The position numbers and the translations under genes are program-made. Positions 1-8,850 of a stretch of 21,108 bases of DNA are shown here, piece after piece. How positions within the stretch are numbered: position 1 is the first letter of the stretch; the number at the start of each line of letters is the position of its first letter. The stretch covers positions 1 to 21,108 of the forward strand of contig CAMPIG010000027.1 of NCBI GenBank assembly GCA_946886255.1, in the 5' to 3' direction. A model generated the notes under the pieces. That model was not told the origin of the DNA, searched no databases, and saw nothing but the letters and a program-made list of their open reading frames with translations. This stretch comes from an uncultured Cellvibrio sp. GTDB lineage: Bacteria; Pseudomonadota; Gammaproteobacteria; Pseudomonadales; Cellvibrionaceae.

Positions 1-1499
1 ATATTACGATCATCCTCAATCCTATGGCCAGTGCGCCGGAACTGTTGTCCACCATTTGTGACGAACTGGGTGTGCGCTACATCGTGGATGGCTGGAGCAC
101 CAAAGACCTCACCGATGCGCTGCATCATTTCTTACTGGAAAACCATCGCAAGGGACGTAAAACCGTTTTACTGATTGACGAGGCACAACTGCTCAAACCC
201 ACGGTGATGGAGCAGATTCGCTTGCTGACCAACCTGGAAACCACCACCGAGAAATTACTGCAAATTATTCTGGTAGGCCAACCTGAATTGAAAAAGTTGC
301 TCGCGCGACCCTCGCTGCGGCAATTGTCCCAACGCATCACCGCACGTTTTCACCTTGAAGCTTTATCGCTGGCCGAAACCCATGCATATATTGCGCACCG
401 TTTGCGCATCGCCGGCATGCCGGATAACCGTAATCCTTTTACTGACCCCATCGTAAAGCGCATTCACAGTTTCAGTGGCGGCATCCCGCGCTTGATCAAC
501 ATTATCTGTGAGCGGATTTTGCTGGGTGCCTACGGTAAGAACCGCACGGTGATTGACAACGAAATCTTTGAGCAGGCGGCCTTGGAGGTATCAGGTACCA
601 AAGCGCACCTGAACACACCGAGTCGTCTGCCTGTCTTTCAGGAAAAATGGTTTTATGCGTTCGCAGGCGTCGTGGCAACGCTCGTGCTGGCCGGGGTAAT
701 CTGGTTATTAATGCCGACAGCATCAACTGTTCCCGTTGGTGAAGCCGTGGCCGCTGTGCCGGTCGCTAGCAGCAGTGCAGCTGAATCATCGGCAACCGCG
801 TCGGCAGAAGTGCAGGCAAGTTCAGTCATTGAAAGCAGCGCTGCCCAGTCTGCATCCTCAACTGCCGCGAAAGAAGACATCGTGTTCTGGACCCGCGATG
901 AAGATCGCGCGCGCCAGGCTTTGCTGGCTTATCTGGGCGCTGATGCGGGCACTGCCTGCGCAGATTCAGGCGAGGAAGGCTACGCCTGCGAAACCACCCG
1001 CATGACGACCTGGAATGAGTTGCGTGAACTTAATCGTCCCGCCGTCCTGACCCTGGTAACCGCCGACAGAAAACTGGCTTACGTGCTGGTCACTGGTCTG
1101 GGCGAAGAAAATGCCTTGTTATTGCGTGACGGGACAGAGTTTACCGTGCCCTGGAGTCGCATCGCCGAGCTGTGGAACGATGAATTGATGTACGTCTGGT
1201 TCCGTCCGGCAGGCTTTGACACACCCTTGATGAACGGTCAGCGGGGGCCAGCGGTAAATTGGCTGGCAGCTCAATTTGCCCGACTTGACCGGCAGGAGTC
1301 ACCACTGGCGCGCAATATCTACAACGACAAACTGAAAAAACGCGTGGAATTATTTCAGGAAAGCCAGGGCATCAAACCTGACGGGATCGTGGGCGCGCAA
1401 ACCTTGCGACGGCTCAATGAAGTACTGGGCATTGATAAAGCCCTGATCACCCTGGAGGATCGCAAATCCAGCGCCTCCTCTCGTGCCGAGAGCGAATAA
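1..1499 (+). CDS. gspA: GspA/ExeA-type AAA ATPase with peptidoglycan-binding domain (5' partial)
   Basis: The reading frame is open to the left window edge (first whole codon at base 3, encoding ITIILNP before the Met at 24), so the N-terminus with the Walker A motif lies outside. Walker B reads LLIDEAQ near bases 168-188. The rest of the AAA domain runs to about base 560. One transmembrane helix follows (about 648-713), then a Ser/Ala-rich linker, a periplasmic segment, and a C-terminal PG_binding_1 domain (about 1330-1440, with the typical FQ-x-GI-x-PDGIVG-x-T motif). In this family (ExeA of Aeromonas) the inner-membrane ATPase works with ExeB, binds peptidoglycan, and allows the type II secretion secretin to be inserted and multimerised. 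gspB starts 5 bases after the stop, so the two form an operon. The family is certain from domain order; the symbol follows from the gspB partner. Confidence 0.92.
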   Translation, partial: ITIILNPMASAPELLSTICDELGVRYIVDGWSTKDLTDALHHFLLENHRKGRKTVLLIDEAQLLKPTVMEQIRLLTNLETTTEKLLQIILVGQPELKKLLARPSLRQLSQRITARFHLEALSLAETHAYIAHRLRIAGMPDNRNPFTDPIVKRIHSFSGGIPRLINIICERILLGAYGKNRTVIDNEIFEQAALEVSGTKAHLNTPSRLPVFQEKWFYAFAGVVATLVLAGVIWLLMPTASTVPVGEAVAAVPVASSSAAESSATASAEVQASSVIESSAAQSASSTAAKEDIVFWTRDEDRARQALLAYLGADAGTACADSGEEGYACETTRMTTWNELRELNRPAVLTLVTADRKLAYVLVTGLGEENALLLRDGTEFTVPWSRIAELWNDELMYVWFRPAGFDTPLMNGQRGPAVNWLAAQFARLDRQESPLARNIYNDKLKKRVELFQESQGIKPDGIVGAQTLRRLNEVLGIDKALITLEDRKSSASSRAESE

Positions 1500-1504
1500 C
1501 CACC

Positions 1505-2344
1505 ATGTCATTGATTCTTGATGCACTGAATCGCGCGGACCGCGAACGCAAAAATTCGCAGCCTACGCCAGACATCAATACGGTCCACGAAGTCAGCTAT
1601 CGGGCGGGCGGTGCATCGCTGCCGAAAGCATGGCTTATCGGCGGCGGCGTGTTGGTTGCCGTAGTGATTCTGCTCGTTTATCTCTTGTTGCAGACGCGCC
1701 AGCAAGCACCCGAGGTGAAACCTTCGCTTCCGGCCGCGCGCGAAATAACGGCGCCGCCTGCGACAGAGACTGCCGCGCAGAGGGTAGAGGCACCGTCTGC
1801 CGTTGCGCCTGTTGGCCCGCAGGAGGTGCCAGTCGAGCAACCGGCAGCGGCCGTGAAACCATCCGAGGCAGTCCACTCCCTGTATGCCGAGCCCGGGGAG
1901 TCCGCAGTGGATGACAAGATCAATGATCTTTACAAGCCGGTGGAAGAGCCTGCGGTGGTGGAGTCTGTGCCGGTGCAGGTTCCGGCGGTGACCTCAGTCT
2001 CGCTGCTGGATAAGGCTCCCGCTGAAACCCCTACTGAAGAAATCCCGACTGCCAATAATCCCACTGATGGGCCCACCAGAACCTACGACACTATCCAAAA
2101 TGTGTCGGATTTGCGCCAGCTTCCCTGGAGCGTGCAGCAGGAAATTCCCTCCATTATCTATTCCCAACACAACTTCACAGGCGATGGTACGAGCAATGTG
2201 GTGTTGAATGGCCAGCCACGCCGTAAAGGTAATCAGGTGGGTGGGCAGCTAAGCCTGGAAGAGATTTATGTCGACGGTGTATTGCTGCGTTTTCGCGAGC
2301 ACCGCTTCAAGCTGCGTGCCTTGAACAATTGGGTGAATATGTAG
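1505..2344 (+). CDS. gspB: Type II secretion system assembly protein GspB
   Basis: 279 aa, starting at an ATG 5 bases after the gspA stop. It begins with MSLILDALNRADRERK, a cytoplasmic N-terminus typical of GspB/ExeB. One transmembrane helix spans residues 43-62, followed by a long Pro/Ala/Glu/Val-rich periplasmic linker (about 66-195). The conserved C-terminal T2SSB domain (about 200-279) has LPWSVQQEIPSI, an S-x-H-x-F pattern and LEEIYVDGVLLRF. In the family GspB bridges GspA in the inner membrane to the secretin and helps it cross the peptidoglycan. Linker length varies in the family and nothing looks truncated. The rest of the gsp operon is not in the window, as is common for gspAB. Confidence 0.93.
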   Translation: MSLILDALNRADRERKNSQPTPDINTVHEVSYRAGGASLPKAWLIGGGVLVAVVILLVYLLLQTRQQAPEVKPSLPAAREITAPPATETAAQRVEAPSAVAPVGPQEVPVEQPAAAVKPSEAVHSLYAEPGESAVDDKINDLYKPVEEPAVVESVPVQVPAVTSVSLLDKAPAETPTEEIPTANNPTDGPTRTYDTIQNVSDLRQLPWSVQQEIPSIIYSQHNFTGDGTSNVVLNGQPRRKGNQVGGQLSLEEIYVDGVLLRFREHRFKLRALNNWVNM

Positions 2345-2386
2345 TGTCGCCCGCCCTTTCCTCAACTCTTCTTTCAGGCTCTAAGC

Positions 2387-3553
2387 ATGTCCCATAGCGC
2401 CGTTTTTCTGGGTTTGTGCCAGTTTCTGTTTATGGCCTCGGTCGCCGTGGGCATCAGCTTCAACGGCTTGGTGGGTGAAAACCTGGCGCCGTCGCCGGAC
2501 CTGGCGACCTTGCCTTATTTATTTATTACCGCCAGTACAGCGGCGCTGACGCTGGTGTTGCCGCGTGTATTTGCCACTTTGGGCTATCAAGGTGGCTTTA
2601 TCGGCGGTGCACTGATGGGATTGGTCGGTGGTTTGCTGTCGGCTTGGGCGGTCTGGCAAAGCTCGTTTGTATTGTTTTGCCTGGCCGGATTGTTAATCGG
2701 CGTTTATCAGGCATCCGCTCTTTATTACCGATTCGCGGCGGCAGATGGGGTTGCAGACTCACATAAAGGTACCGCTATCGCCTGGGTTCTCAGTGGCGGA
2801 ATCCTGGCTGCGCTTTTTGGACCGATGCTCGGCAGTTTTGGCCTTCATTTACTGGACCGGGATTATGTTGGCTCTTACCTGCTTGTTGCCTCGCTGGCGC
2901 TGGCAGCCCTGCCAGTGATCTTGTGCAGTCGTCTGCCGGTACGGCAGATAACGGACATTGCCCGGCCATCGATTCCATTGGGTGATTTGCTGCGTTATCC
3001 CCATATCAGGCCGGCAATGGTGTTCTGTGCCGGCGGTTACGCCATGATGATGCTGGTTATGCTGGCCAGTCCATTGGCCATGCAGGGTTGTGGTTTTGGT
3101 GCGAAGGATGCCTCCAGCGTCATCCAATGGCACCTGTTAGGAATGTTTGCGCCCTCCCTGATAACCGGACGCCTCATCGGTCGCTATGGGCCGGAGCCGG
3201 TAGCATTGATCGGCTGCCTCGTGTTGGCATTGGGCTGTGGTCTGGCATTGCTGGGGCAGGCGTTGGTGAATTTTCACATTGCCCTGTTGCTGGTCGGCAT
3301 AGGCTGGAATCTGATGTACATGGGCGGCAGCACCTTGTTAACCCGTGTCTCCGATAGTTATATCCGGGGACGATTGCAGGCCATCAACGAGTTTGCCACC
3401 TATGCCGTCATGACGGTAACGGCTGGTGTGACAGGCTGGATTTATCACCAATTAGGATGGCAGTTACTGCTGATATCAGCCGTGGCACTCTTGCTGGCGA
3501 TTTTGTTCGTGATGCTGGTGCGCTTATGGCGCCGCCCTGTTGTAGCCGGATAA
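2387..3553 (+). CDS. MFS transporter, substrate unknown
   Basis: 388 aa, almost entirely hydrophobic, with about 12 predicted membrane segments and no large soluble domain, as expected for a major facilitator superfamily carrier in the inner membrane. A basic cytoplasmic loop falls in the middle (about residues 180-205), separating two six-helix halves. A YRFAAADG segment after the fourth helix and a GPMLG motif in helix five resemble a family of uncharacterised proteobacterial MFS proteins. The substrate cannot be read from sequence. It starts 42 bases after gspB with only a weak Shine-Dalgarno (AGG at about 2375), so it may be read through from gspAB, although the functions look unrelated. 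Confidence 0.85.
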   Translation: MSHSAVFLGLCQFLFMASVAVGISFNGLVGENLAPSPDLATLPYLFITASTAALTLVLPRVFATLGYQGGFIGGALMGLVGGLLSAWAVWQSSFVLFCLAGLLIGVYQASALYYRFAAADGVADSHKGTAIAWVLSGGILAALFGPMLGSFGLHLLDRDYVGSYLLVASLALAALPVILCSRLPVRQITDIARPSIPLGDLLRYPHIRPAMVFCAGGYAMMMLVMLASPLAMQGCGFGAKDASSVIQWHLLGMFAPSLITGRLIGRYGPEPVALIGCLVLALGCGLALLGQALVNFHIALLLVGIGWNLMYMGGSTLLTRVSDSYIRGRLQAINEFATYAVMTVTAGVTGWIYHQLGWQLLLISAVALLLAILFVMLVRLWRRPVVAG

Positions 3554-3601
3554 CCGGTATAGTGAGCGTCGCAACCGCTTCGCTGTACCGGCGGCAAAGG
3601 C

Positions 3602-3610
3602 TGCTATATT
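3602..3610 (+). promoter_or_regulatory. Possible extended -10 promoter for the kinase gene
   Basis: TG-C-TATATT (TG at 3602-3603, TATATT at 3605-3610) matches an extended -10 element. No good -35 lies 17 bases upstream (GCTGTA). It sits in the 191-base gap between the MFS gene and the kinase gene, about 135 bases before the kinase ATG. This is the best promoter-like element I see there, but the support is weak. Confidence 0.25.
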
Positions 3611-3744
3611 TAGTGGGTTTCAGCGCTAGGGTAGACTCCCGCATGAATTTCATCAGGTAAGTCTGCCCACAGGATTTACTCCACACGATGCAACTGGCAA
3701 ATCGTTTTGCCGCATTGACCCTTGAAGGTTCGGTATACAGATAG

Positions 3745-6345
3745 ATGCAGATCGACATCCCTGGTTACAAAATTGTCAGCACGCTTGGCCAGGGTGGTAT
3801 GGCGACAGTCTATCTGGCGATCCAGACCTGTTTTGAGCGCGAAGTAGCGCTCAAGGTTATGTCTCCTCACCTTTGCACGGATGCCAGCTTTGGCGAACGT
3901 TTCCTGCGCGAAGCGCGTATCGTCAGCCGGTTGATGCACCCCAATATTGTCACGGTTTACGATGTCGGCATCCACGAGGGGCTTTACTACCTTTCCATGG
4001 AGTATCTGCCAGGACACGACCTCAAGCACAAGCGCTTTGAGCTTAACCTGGCGGAATCGTTGGATGTCATCAAAGATATCGCGCGGGCGCTGGATTACGC
4101 GGGCCGTAAAGGTTATGTCCATCGCGATGTGAAGCCAGAGAACATCATGTTGCTCGACGATGACCATCGCGCGATATTGATGGACTTCGGTATTGCCCGG
4201 CCCTCGGACGTCGCCTCGGGGATGACCCAAACGGGCACGGCGATTGGCACACCCCATTACATGAGTCCGGAGCAGGCCAAAGGGCTTTCGGTGGATAGCC
4301 GGGCGGACCTCTATAGCTTGGGGGTGGTGCTGTTTGTGCTGCTGGCCGGCCACGTTCCTTTCGATGCGGATTCAGCGGTTGTGGTGGGCATCAAGCACGT
4401 CTCGGAGGCGATCCCGCGCTTGCCTGACCACTTACAGGTATTCCAGCCGATCATCGACCGGGTGATGGCAAAAGACCCGGAAGCGCGTTACCAAACCGGT
4501 AGCGAACTAATTGCTGACCTCGATTCCATCACCAGTACCCAGATCCTGGCGGCGATGCGTGCAGAGGATTCTGTGCTCGATGTCCCCGGTAGTGATGAGT
4601 TGTCGCCGACCATGATCAACCCGCCACCGATGCTGACTGGCGAACAGATTGTGATTCATCCGAACACAGCATTGGCTGAAGTTCCGTCGACTATTGAAAG
4701 CTACAGTGAGCCGGTATCAACCGCGGCGGACGCAGATAATCTGAGCGGAGATAATGTAGTTCAGGCCCACTCAAGCTTTTCTATCAGCGAAGAAGATCGC
4801 GCCGAACACCACCATTACACCGAGACGGGACCTACAGCCCAGTCCAGTAGCCGGGTTGGGTTTGTGTTGCTGTTACTGATCATCGGCGGCGTATTCTATT
4901 TTCGCAATGACCTGCGTCTTTACTGGCAAGATTACGCCAAACCGGCCTTGGGCCTTGAACATAAGGTGCCGCTCCGGAATGAAACAGCTTCAAGCGTTTC
5001 ACCGTCGAGTGTTGCTACGTCCCCGGCTATGCAGGAACAGCCACTGGTGCCTGCACCCCAGGAAAACCCGACAGCCCCGGTGACGAGTGCTCCCGCGCCG
5101 GACCTGCTACAGCAAGCTCGGGAGATGCGCGCGCGGCTGACCAGCAACCCTGACCTCGCAGCCGATCTGGCCATCATCTACCGTGCCGCCATGGTGGGTA
5201 CTGATCCGGCTCAACAAACGGGTGGACGCGAAGGACTGGACGAGCTGCAACATTTTTATGCTGGCAACATTATCGAAGAACTGAATGCCGATGATCTGGA
5301 TGCGGCGCGTGTCTATGCCGAAGCGGCACGATCCTTGTTTGATGAACCTGAGCGTAATCTAGCGCTGCTGGACGCTTTGGGTCGGTTGGACCAGCGCGAC
5401 TCTGTCGTTGTTCGCCTGCAACAGGCACAGCAATATCTCCGCGATGGCGCGCTGGACGGACCTGTCGGGGCAAATGCGCTGGAAATTTATCGCACTGTAT
5501 TAACTGAAGACCCCGCCAACGATGAAGCCCGGGCCGGAATTTTTGCCGTGGCGCAACGTTTCGGTCGACTGGCGCAAGATGAAGCAGACCGGGGCGCCAC
5601 TTCTAAGGCTTTGGCATTGGTAGACAAAGGTCTGGCCCTGGCCCCCACAGATGCCGGATTACTTGAACAACAAGCACAGCTTCGCGAAGCGCAGCAGGAA
5701 CGTCGAGCGCGTGAGCAAGCTCTGCTCAGGAAGGCTGAATCGCAGCATATGGCCGGGCGGGTACTCGAACCTTCAGGTGATAATGCCTATGAAACCTACC
5801 GCGAAATCCTGGGTGTTGACAGCTCGAACCAGGCCGCATTGGCTGGTCTTGCCAGTATTGAGCAAACCTTGGTCAACAATATTCAGGGATTAATTGAACG
5901 CCACCGTCTGCTGGATGCACAGAGCGCCATCGCCAGCGCACGTGAGCGTTTCCCGCGCAGCCAGACATTGCTCGCTTTAAAAGTCCGTGCCGAGCAGTTA
6001 CTTGAACAGAATCAACCCACGATCAGCCATTTGATCATCAGTAATCGGGAAATCACGGATATCCAGCAAATACAACCCGAGACAGTACCGGCCGACCGGG
6101 TGATCTACATTGGCTTCGAGTATCAGAATTTCAAGGAGGGAACTTCTGTACTGCAAGCCGTGCTATACGATGGCGCGCGCAGTTTACAGCTGGCACAGGT
6201 CCCAGTGATTGTCAGCGGTAACCAGGGCATTCAGTATTTCCGTATTGAGCAACCCGTTTCAGGCTTTTCTGAGGGTGGTTACCAGGTCGACCTGATGCTG
6301 GACAATCAAACCCTGAAAACCGCCCGGTTCAACATCAAGAAATAA
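3745..6345 (+). CDS. Transmembrane Hanks-type serine/threonine protein kinase with extracytoplasmic repeats
   Basis: 866 aa. The cytoplasmic kinase domain (about residues 8-275) is complete: glycine loop GQGGMA (15-20), ATP lysine K37 in VALKV, catalytic loop HRDVKPEN with D128 and N133, DFG at 147-149, a Thr-rich activation loop, and SPEQ at 174-177. It is therefore an active RD kinase by sequence. An acidic low-complexity linker follows, then one transmembrane helix (about 371-387). The large C-terminal part lies outside the inner membrane. It has a Pro/Ala-rich stretch, then an Ala/Glu/Arg-rich TPR-like region with two related units (about 560-608 and 662-710, sharing NA-x-x-x-YR-x-x-L-x-x-D-x-x-N-x-x-A). 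The last 110 residues look beta-rich. The layout is that of a receptor kinase; substrates and ligand are unknown. The Shine-Dalgarno before the ATG is weak. A lipoprotein gene follows 57 bases later. Confidence 0.93.
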   Translation: MQIDIPGYKIVSTLGQGGMATVYLAIQTCFEREVALKVMSPHLCTDASFGERFLREARIVSRLMHPNIVTVYDVGIHEGLYYLSMEYLPGHDLKHKRFELNLAESLDVIKDIARALDYAGRKGYVHRDVKPENIMLLDDDHRAILMDFGIARPSDVASGMTQTGTAIGTPHYMSPEQAKGLSVDSRADLYSLGVVLFVLLAGHVPFDADSAVVVGIKHVSEAIPRLPDHLQVFQPIIDRVMAKDPEARYQTGSELIADLDSITSTQILAAMRAEDSVLDVPGSDELSPTMINPPPMLTGEQIVIHPNTALAEVPSTIESYSEPVSTAADADNLSGDNVVQAHSSFSISEEDRAEHHHYTETGPTAQSSSRVGFVLLLLIIGGVFYFRNDLRLYWQDYAKPALGLEHKVPLRNETASSVSPSSVATSPAMQEQPLVPAPQENPTAPVTSAPAPDLLQQAREMRARLTSNPDLAADLAIIYRAAMVGTDPAQQTGGREGLDELQHFYAGNIIEELNADDLDAARVYAEAARSLFDEPERNLALLDALGRLDQRDSVVVRLQQAQQYLRDGALDGPVGANALEIYRTVLTEDPANDEARAGIFAVAQRFGRLAQDEADRGATSKALALVDKGLALAPTDAGLLEQQAQLREAQQERRAREQALLRKAESQHMAGRVLEPSGDNAYETYREILGVDSSNQAALAGLASIEQTLVNNIQGLIERHRLLDAQSAIASARERFPRSQTLLALKVRAEQLLEQNQPTISHLIISNREITDIQQIQPETVPADRVIYIGFEYQNFKEGTSVLQAVLYDGARSLQLAQVPVIVSGNQGIQYFRIEQPVSGFSEGGYQVDLMLDNQTLKTARFNIKK

Positions 6346-6402
6346 CATCTCCTATAATCAGAGCTCCCGTTGATCCGGCACACAGTAACCAGAGGCATCC
6401 TC

Positions 6403-7167
6403 ATGAAATCACCGCATATCCCGCTGTTGCTCGCAGTCTCACTCCTGGGGGCATGCCAAATGCAGCCCGATATCCAGCAAATCAAAGATCAAAACCGCCA
6501 ATTGAGCAGTGATCTGCAGCAGGCAAATGCGAATATCGCGCAGTTGAAAGGCCAGGAAGCAAGTTTGCGTGCGGACATCGCTGAACTTAATCGGGTCAAC
6601 GATGTGCTTGATGTGGAGAAAATGTCGCGCATTCAGGAATCGTCGGTATTACGCAGCCAGGTGCGCCGCTTCGTCCAAAGCCAAATCGATGCCTATAAAG
6701 ACTTTATGGTGCAGGGTGGGTTATTGGATTATGTTGGTGGTGAACTGGTTGAGCGCAGCAACCTGGAGGAGCAACCCTTGCTGCTGGTGGATCTGGCTAA
6801 TCCCATTCCCGCATCCGGTACCTTGACGGGGGTGGGGGGGTACTTCGCCAAGCCAGGTACTTTCAGTGTGAAAGTCTTGCGGCCAGTAGATGATGAGTTG
6901 GTCGTAATCTGGGACAGCAATCCGTTGCAGGTTTTTCAAACCGGTATCAATCAATTGAATTTTACGGTCAGTGTGGTGGTAGAAGCGGGGGATGTCATCG
7001 CTTACCATTTTGCTGAAGGCGTAATGGTGAGTTTCGATGAAGGAACGGGCGATACCCGCTTCCAAACCGAAGCGGTGAAACTCGGGGAATTACTCAAGCC
7101 TGCTTCGCTGTCCGGTGAGAAACGCAAACGGGCTTATTCGCTGGGCGTTTACGGTTTGTTGAACTGA
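6403..7167 (+). CDS. Lipoprotein with N-terminal coiled coil, function unknown
   Basis: 254 aa from the ATG at 6403, chosen over an in-frame TTG at 6370 because it places a lipoprotein signal at the N-terminus and has AGAGG 6-7 bases upstream. The signal has a hydrophobic stretch ending in lipobox LGAC with the lipidated cysteine at residue 18. Gln follows, so outer-membrane sorting is likely. Residues about 24-65 form a heptad-like coiled coil rich in Q, N, L and K. The C-terminal 170 residues look beta-rich (VGGYFAKPGTFSV, NQLNFTVSVVVEAGDVIAYHF) and I do not recognise the domain. It lies 57 bases after the kinase gene on the same strand, so co-expression is plausible. It may contact the periplasmic part of the kinase, but that is inference. 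Confidence 0.8.
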   Translation: MKSPHIPLLLAVSLLGACQMQPDIQQIKDQNRQLSSDLQQANANIAQLKGQEASLRADIAELNRVNDVLDVEKMSRIQESSVLRSQVRRFVQSQIDAYKDFMVQGGLLDYVGGELVERSNLEEQPLLLVDLANPIPASGTLTGVGGYFAKPGTFSVKVLRPVDDELVVIWDSNPLQVFQTGINQLNFTVSVVVEAGDVIAYHFAEGVMVSFDEGTGDTRFQTEAVKLGELLKPASLSGEKRKRAYSLGVYGLLN

Positions 7168-7318
7168 ATACAGACACGGTTATCACTTGCCGGGTATTTT
7201 ATTCGATATAGTTAGCAGTTGTTAAAACTCTCTTTGCATTAACAGGGAACCTTTGAATGTTGTGCGCTGGTTATACAGGTCGTTGTTCAGCGGTTTCCAA
7301 TAATAAATGGAATGTTCT

Positions 7319-7858
7319 ATGAAGCTTTTACTTGCGGTAGTGATGTCATTGTTATCGGTCTGCGCAATGGCCGACAACGCGCGCGGCTTTTATGTCGGCG
7401 TCGGTATGGCTGAATTTATGTACGATGATGAAGTCATCGATGTCAGCAACGCGCGTACCGCCGAGATTCTGGGTGGCTACAAATACAATGCGGCACTGGG
7501 GCTGGAGATTCGTTACGGTGCCGGCGTGAGTGAAGCCAATAGCGAAGATGATGATTCACTTGAGCGTGAAATCGACAGCTATTACGCCGTATATTACAAA
7601 CCAGAATTGATTAATGATGAAGCCAAACTGTATTTATTGCTGGGTTATATGGATGTGGATGCATCAGAAACACTGTTTGCGCAGGACGGTAGTGAGGTAT
7701 CGCAACTAGACATCTCCGAATCTGGTGCATCCTATGGTATCGGCATCGGGTTTATCCTCAATCAGCGTTTCAATTTCAATATTGAATACCGGACATTGCC
7801 TGAGCAAAATGATGTTGAAACCGAAATCGTCAGCGCAAACTTCGACTACCGCTTTTAA
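7319..7858 (+). CDS. Small outer-membrane beta-barrel protein
   Basis: 179 aa from the ATG at 7319. An ATG four codons upstream (7307) is also in frame, but 7319 gives a clean signal peptide (MKLLLAVVMSLLSVCAMA, cleavage before DN) and has GGAA 6 bases before it. The mature part has alternating hydrophobic/polar beta strands (GFYVGVGMAEF, AAEILGGYKYN-like, ASYGIGIGFILNQRFNFNIEYR) and ends in aromatic Phe (YRF), the usual BAM recognition signal of outer-membrane barrels. Size and pattern match the OmpA-like/OmpW-like eight-stranded porin-family proteins (OMP_b-brl). A 151-base gap separates it from the lipoprotein gene. Function is unknown and may be structural or adhesive. Confidence 0.82.
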   Translation: MKLLLAVVMSLLSVCAMADNARGFYVGVGMAEFMYDDEVIDVSNARTAEILGGYKYNAALGLEIRYGAGVSEANSEDDDSLEREIDSYYAVYYKPELINDEAKLYLLLGYMDVDASETLFAQDGSEVSQLDISESGASYGIGIGFILNQRFNFNIEYRTLPEQNDVETEIVSANFDYRF

Positions 7859-7866
7859 ACGGCGCA

Positions 7867-7904
7867 CAATAAAAAACGGGGCCTGATGGCCCCGTTTTTT
7901 ATTG
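7867..7904. terminator. Bidirectional rho-independent terminator
   Basis: A perfect 17-base inverted repeat (arms 7867-7883 and 7888-7904, loop TGAT) has a GC-rich core CGGGGCC/GGCCCCG flanked by A6 on the left and T6 on the right. It therefore ends transcription of the barrel gene on the plus strand and of bfr on the minus strand. It sits between two convergent stop codons. Confidence 0.95.
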
Positions 7905-7915
7905 TATTAAACCAA

Positions 7916-8386
7916 TCAAGAGCCCATTTTGCTTTGCAGATAATTTTGTAAGCCCACGGTATCAATCAGGGACAACTGGGTTTCCAGCCAATCCACATGT
8001 TCTTCTTCAGACTCCAGAATTTTTTTCAGCAAATCACGGCTGATAAAGTCGTTAACCGACTCGCACAAGATAATACCGTCACGTAAATCGGGGATGGCCT
8101 TGAGCTCCAGGTTCAGGTCAGATTTAAGCATTTCCAGGGTATTTTCACCGATATTCAATTTACCTAAATCCTGTAAATTCGGAATGCCTTCCAAAAACAG
8201 AATGCGCTCAATCAGCGCGTCGGCGTGTTTCATTTCATCAATAGATTCGTGGTATTCGTGGTCGGCCAGTTCTTTAAGGCCAAAGTTCTTGTACATACGT
8301 GCGTGCAAGAAATATTGATTAATGGCCACCAGCTCATTGCCCAGTACTTTATTCAGTACTGCAATTACCTTGACGTCGCCTTTCAT
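7916..8386 (-). CDS. bfr: Bacterioferritin
   Basis: 156 aa, full family length. All six ferroxidase ligands are in their standard places: E18, E51, H54, E94, E127 and H130. The haem-ligating M52 is present (DEMKHAD), as is Y25. It forms a 24-subunit shell in the cytoplasm that oxidises Fe(II) and stores it as a ferric mineral. With intact haem and ferroxidase sites it corresponds to the catalytically competent bacterioferritin (BfrB-like in Pseudomonas). The ATG is preceded by a strong AAGGAGA Shine-Dalgarno at good spacing. It is followed by the shared terminator. The bfd gene is upstream on the same strand, 211 bases from this start, so bfr probably also has its own promoter in that gap; I could not place one with confidence. 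Confidence 0.97.
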   Translation of the reverse strand: MKGDVKVIAVLNKVLGNELVAINQYFLHARMYKNFGLKELADHEYHESIDEMKHADALIERILFLEGIPNLQDLGKLNIGENTLEMLKSDLNLELKAIPDLRDGIILCESVNDFISRDLLKKILESEEEHVDWLETQLSLIDTVGLQNYLQSKMGS

Positions 8387-8596
8387 AGTCGTCTCCTTTG
8401 GAGCGGTGAGGGATAAACACGGTTAGCATTATTGGCCAGGATAGATCGATCCCTATCAATGGCATATTAGGCCGACAGTCTGGCCGTATTTAGCTGCGTC
8501 GTCAAGGCTAAGTGGTTGATGGATAAGGGAAAATAAAAAAGATGAAGAAGTATTCTTATTGCGTTTTACATTGATGCCGGGGAAGCAAGAAAGGAC

Positions 8597-8806
8597 TCAG
8601 GCAACGGCGTAGTATTGGGGATATCCGTTAGAGGCAGGAACATCAGCCAGGGTTTCCTGGATAATCTCCCGCGCAGTGATGCCGCACTTACCACATTGGC
8701 TGGCAACGCCCAAACATTTACGCAACTGACCGACAGAGGTCGCGCCGTCATAAACGGCTTCTTTGATTTGACTGTCAGTAATACCTTTGCATAAACAGAC
8801 GTACAT
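8597..8806 (-). CDS. bfd: Bacterioferritin-associated ferredoxin
   Basis: 69 aa from the ATG at 8806. An upstream in-frame TTG would add five residues, but the family begins MYVCLC exactly here. The four cluster cysteines follow the Bfd pattern: C-x-C at residues 4 and 6, and QCGKCG near 38-41. Bfd carries a [2Fe-2S] cluster, docks on bacterioferritin and passes electrons to its haem so that stored iron is reduced and released. In Pseudomonas and E. coli it is induced by iron starvation. Here a Fur-like box overlaps the promoter (see 8851-8879), which fits. The Shine-Dalgarno is only a weak GAGAA. Confidence 0.95.
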   Translation of the reverse strand: MYVCLCKGITDSQIKEAVYDGATSVGQLRKCLGVASQCGKCGITAREIIQETLADVPASNGYPQYYAVA

Positions 8807-8850
8807 AGCGCGGTTTCTCAAGACAATGTAGGGAAGTGAGTATGTTGGAG

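Noticed and set aside
3676..4353. Antisense open frame of about 225 codons opposite the kinase catalytic domain
   Set aside because: The plus strand encodes all kinase motifs in order; the antisense product is His/Arg-rich without recognisable domains.
7187..7212. TTGCCG...TATAGT as a promoter for the barrel gene
   Set aside because: The spacer is only 14 bases, too short for a normal sigma-70 promoter.
8440..8457. GATAG-N8-CTATC imperfect palindrome upstream of bfr, resembling an OxyR half-operator
   Set aside because: The ATAG to CTAT gap is 8 rather than 7 bases and there is no second half. It could still be another regulator's site, but I cannot assign it.
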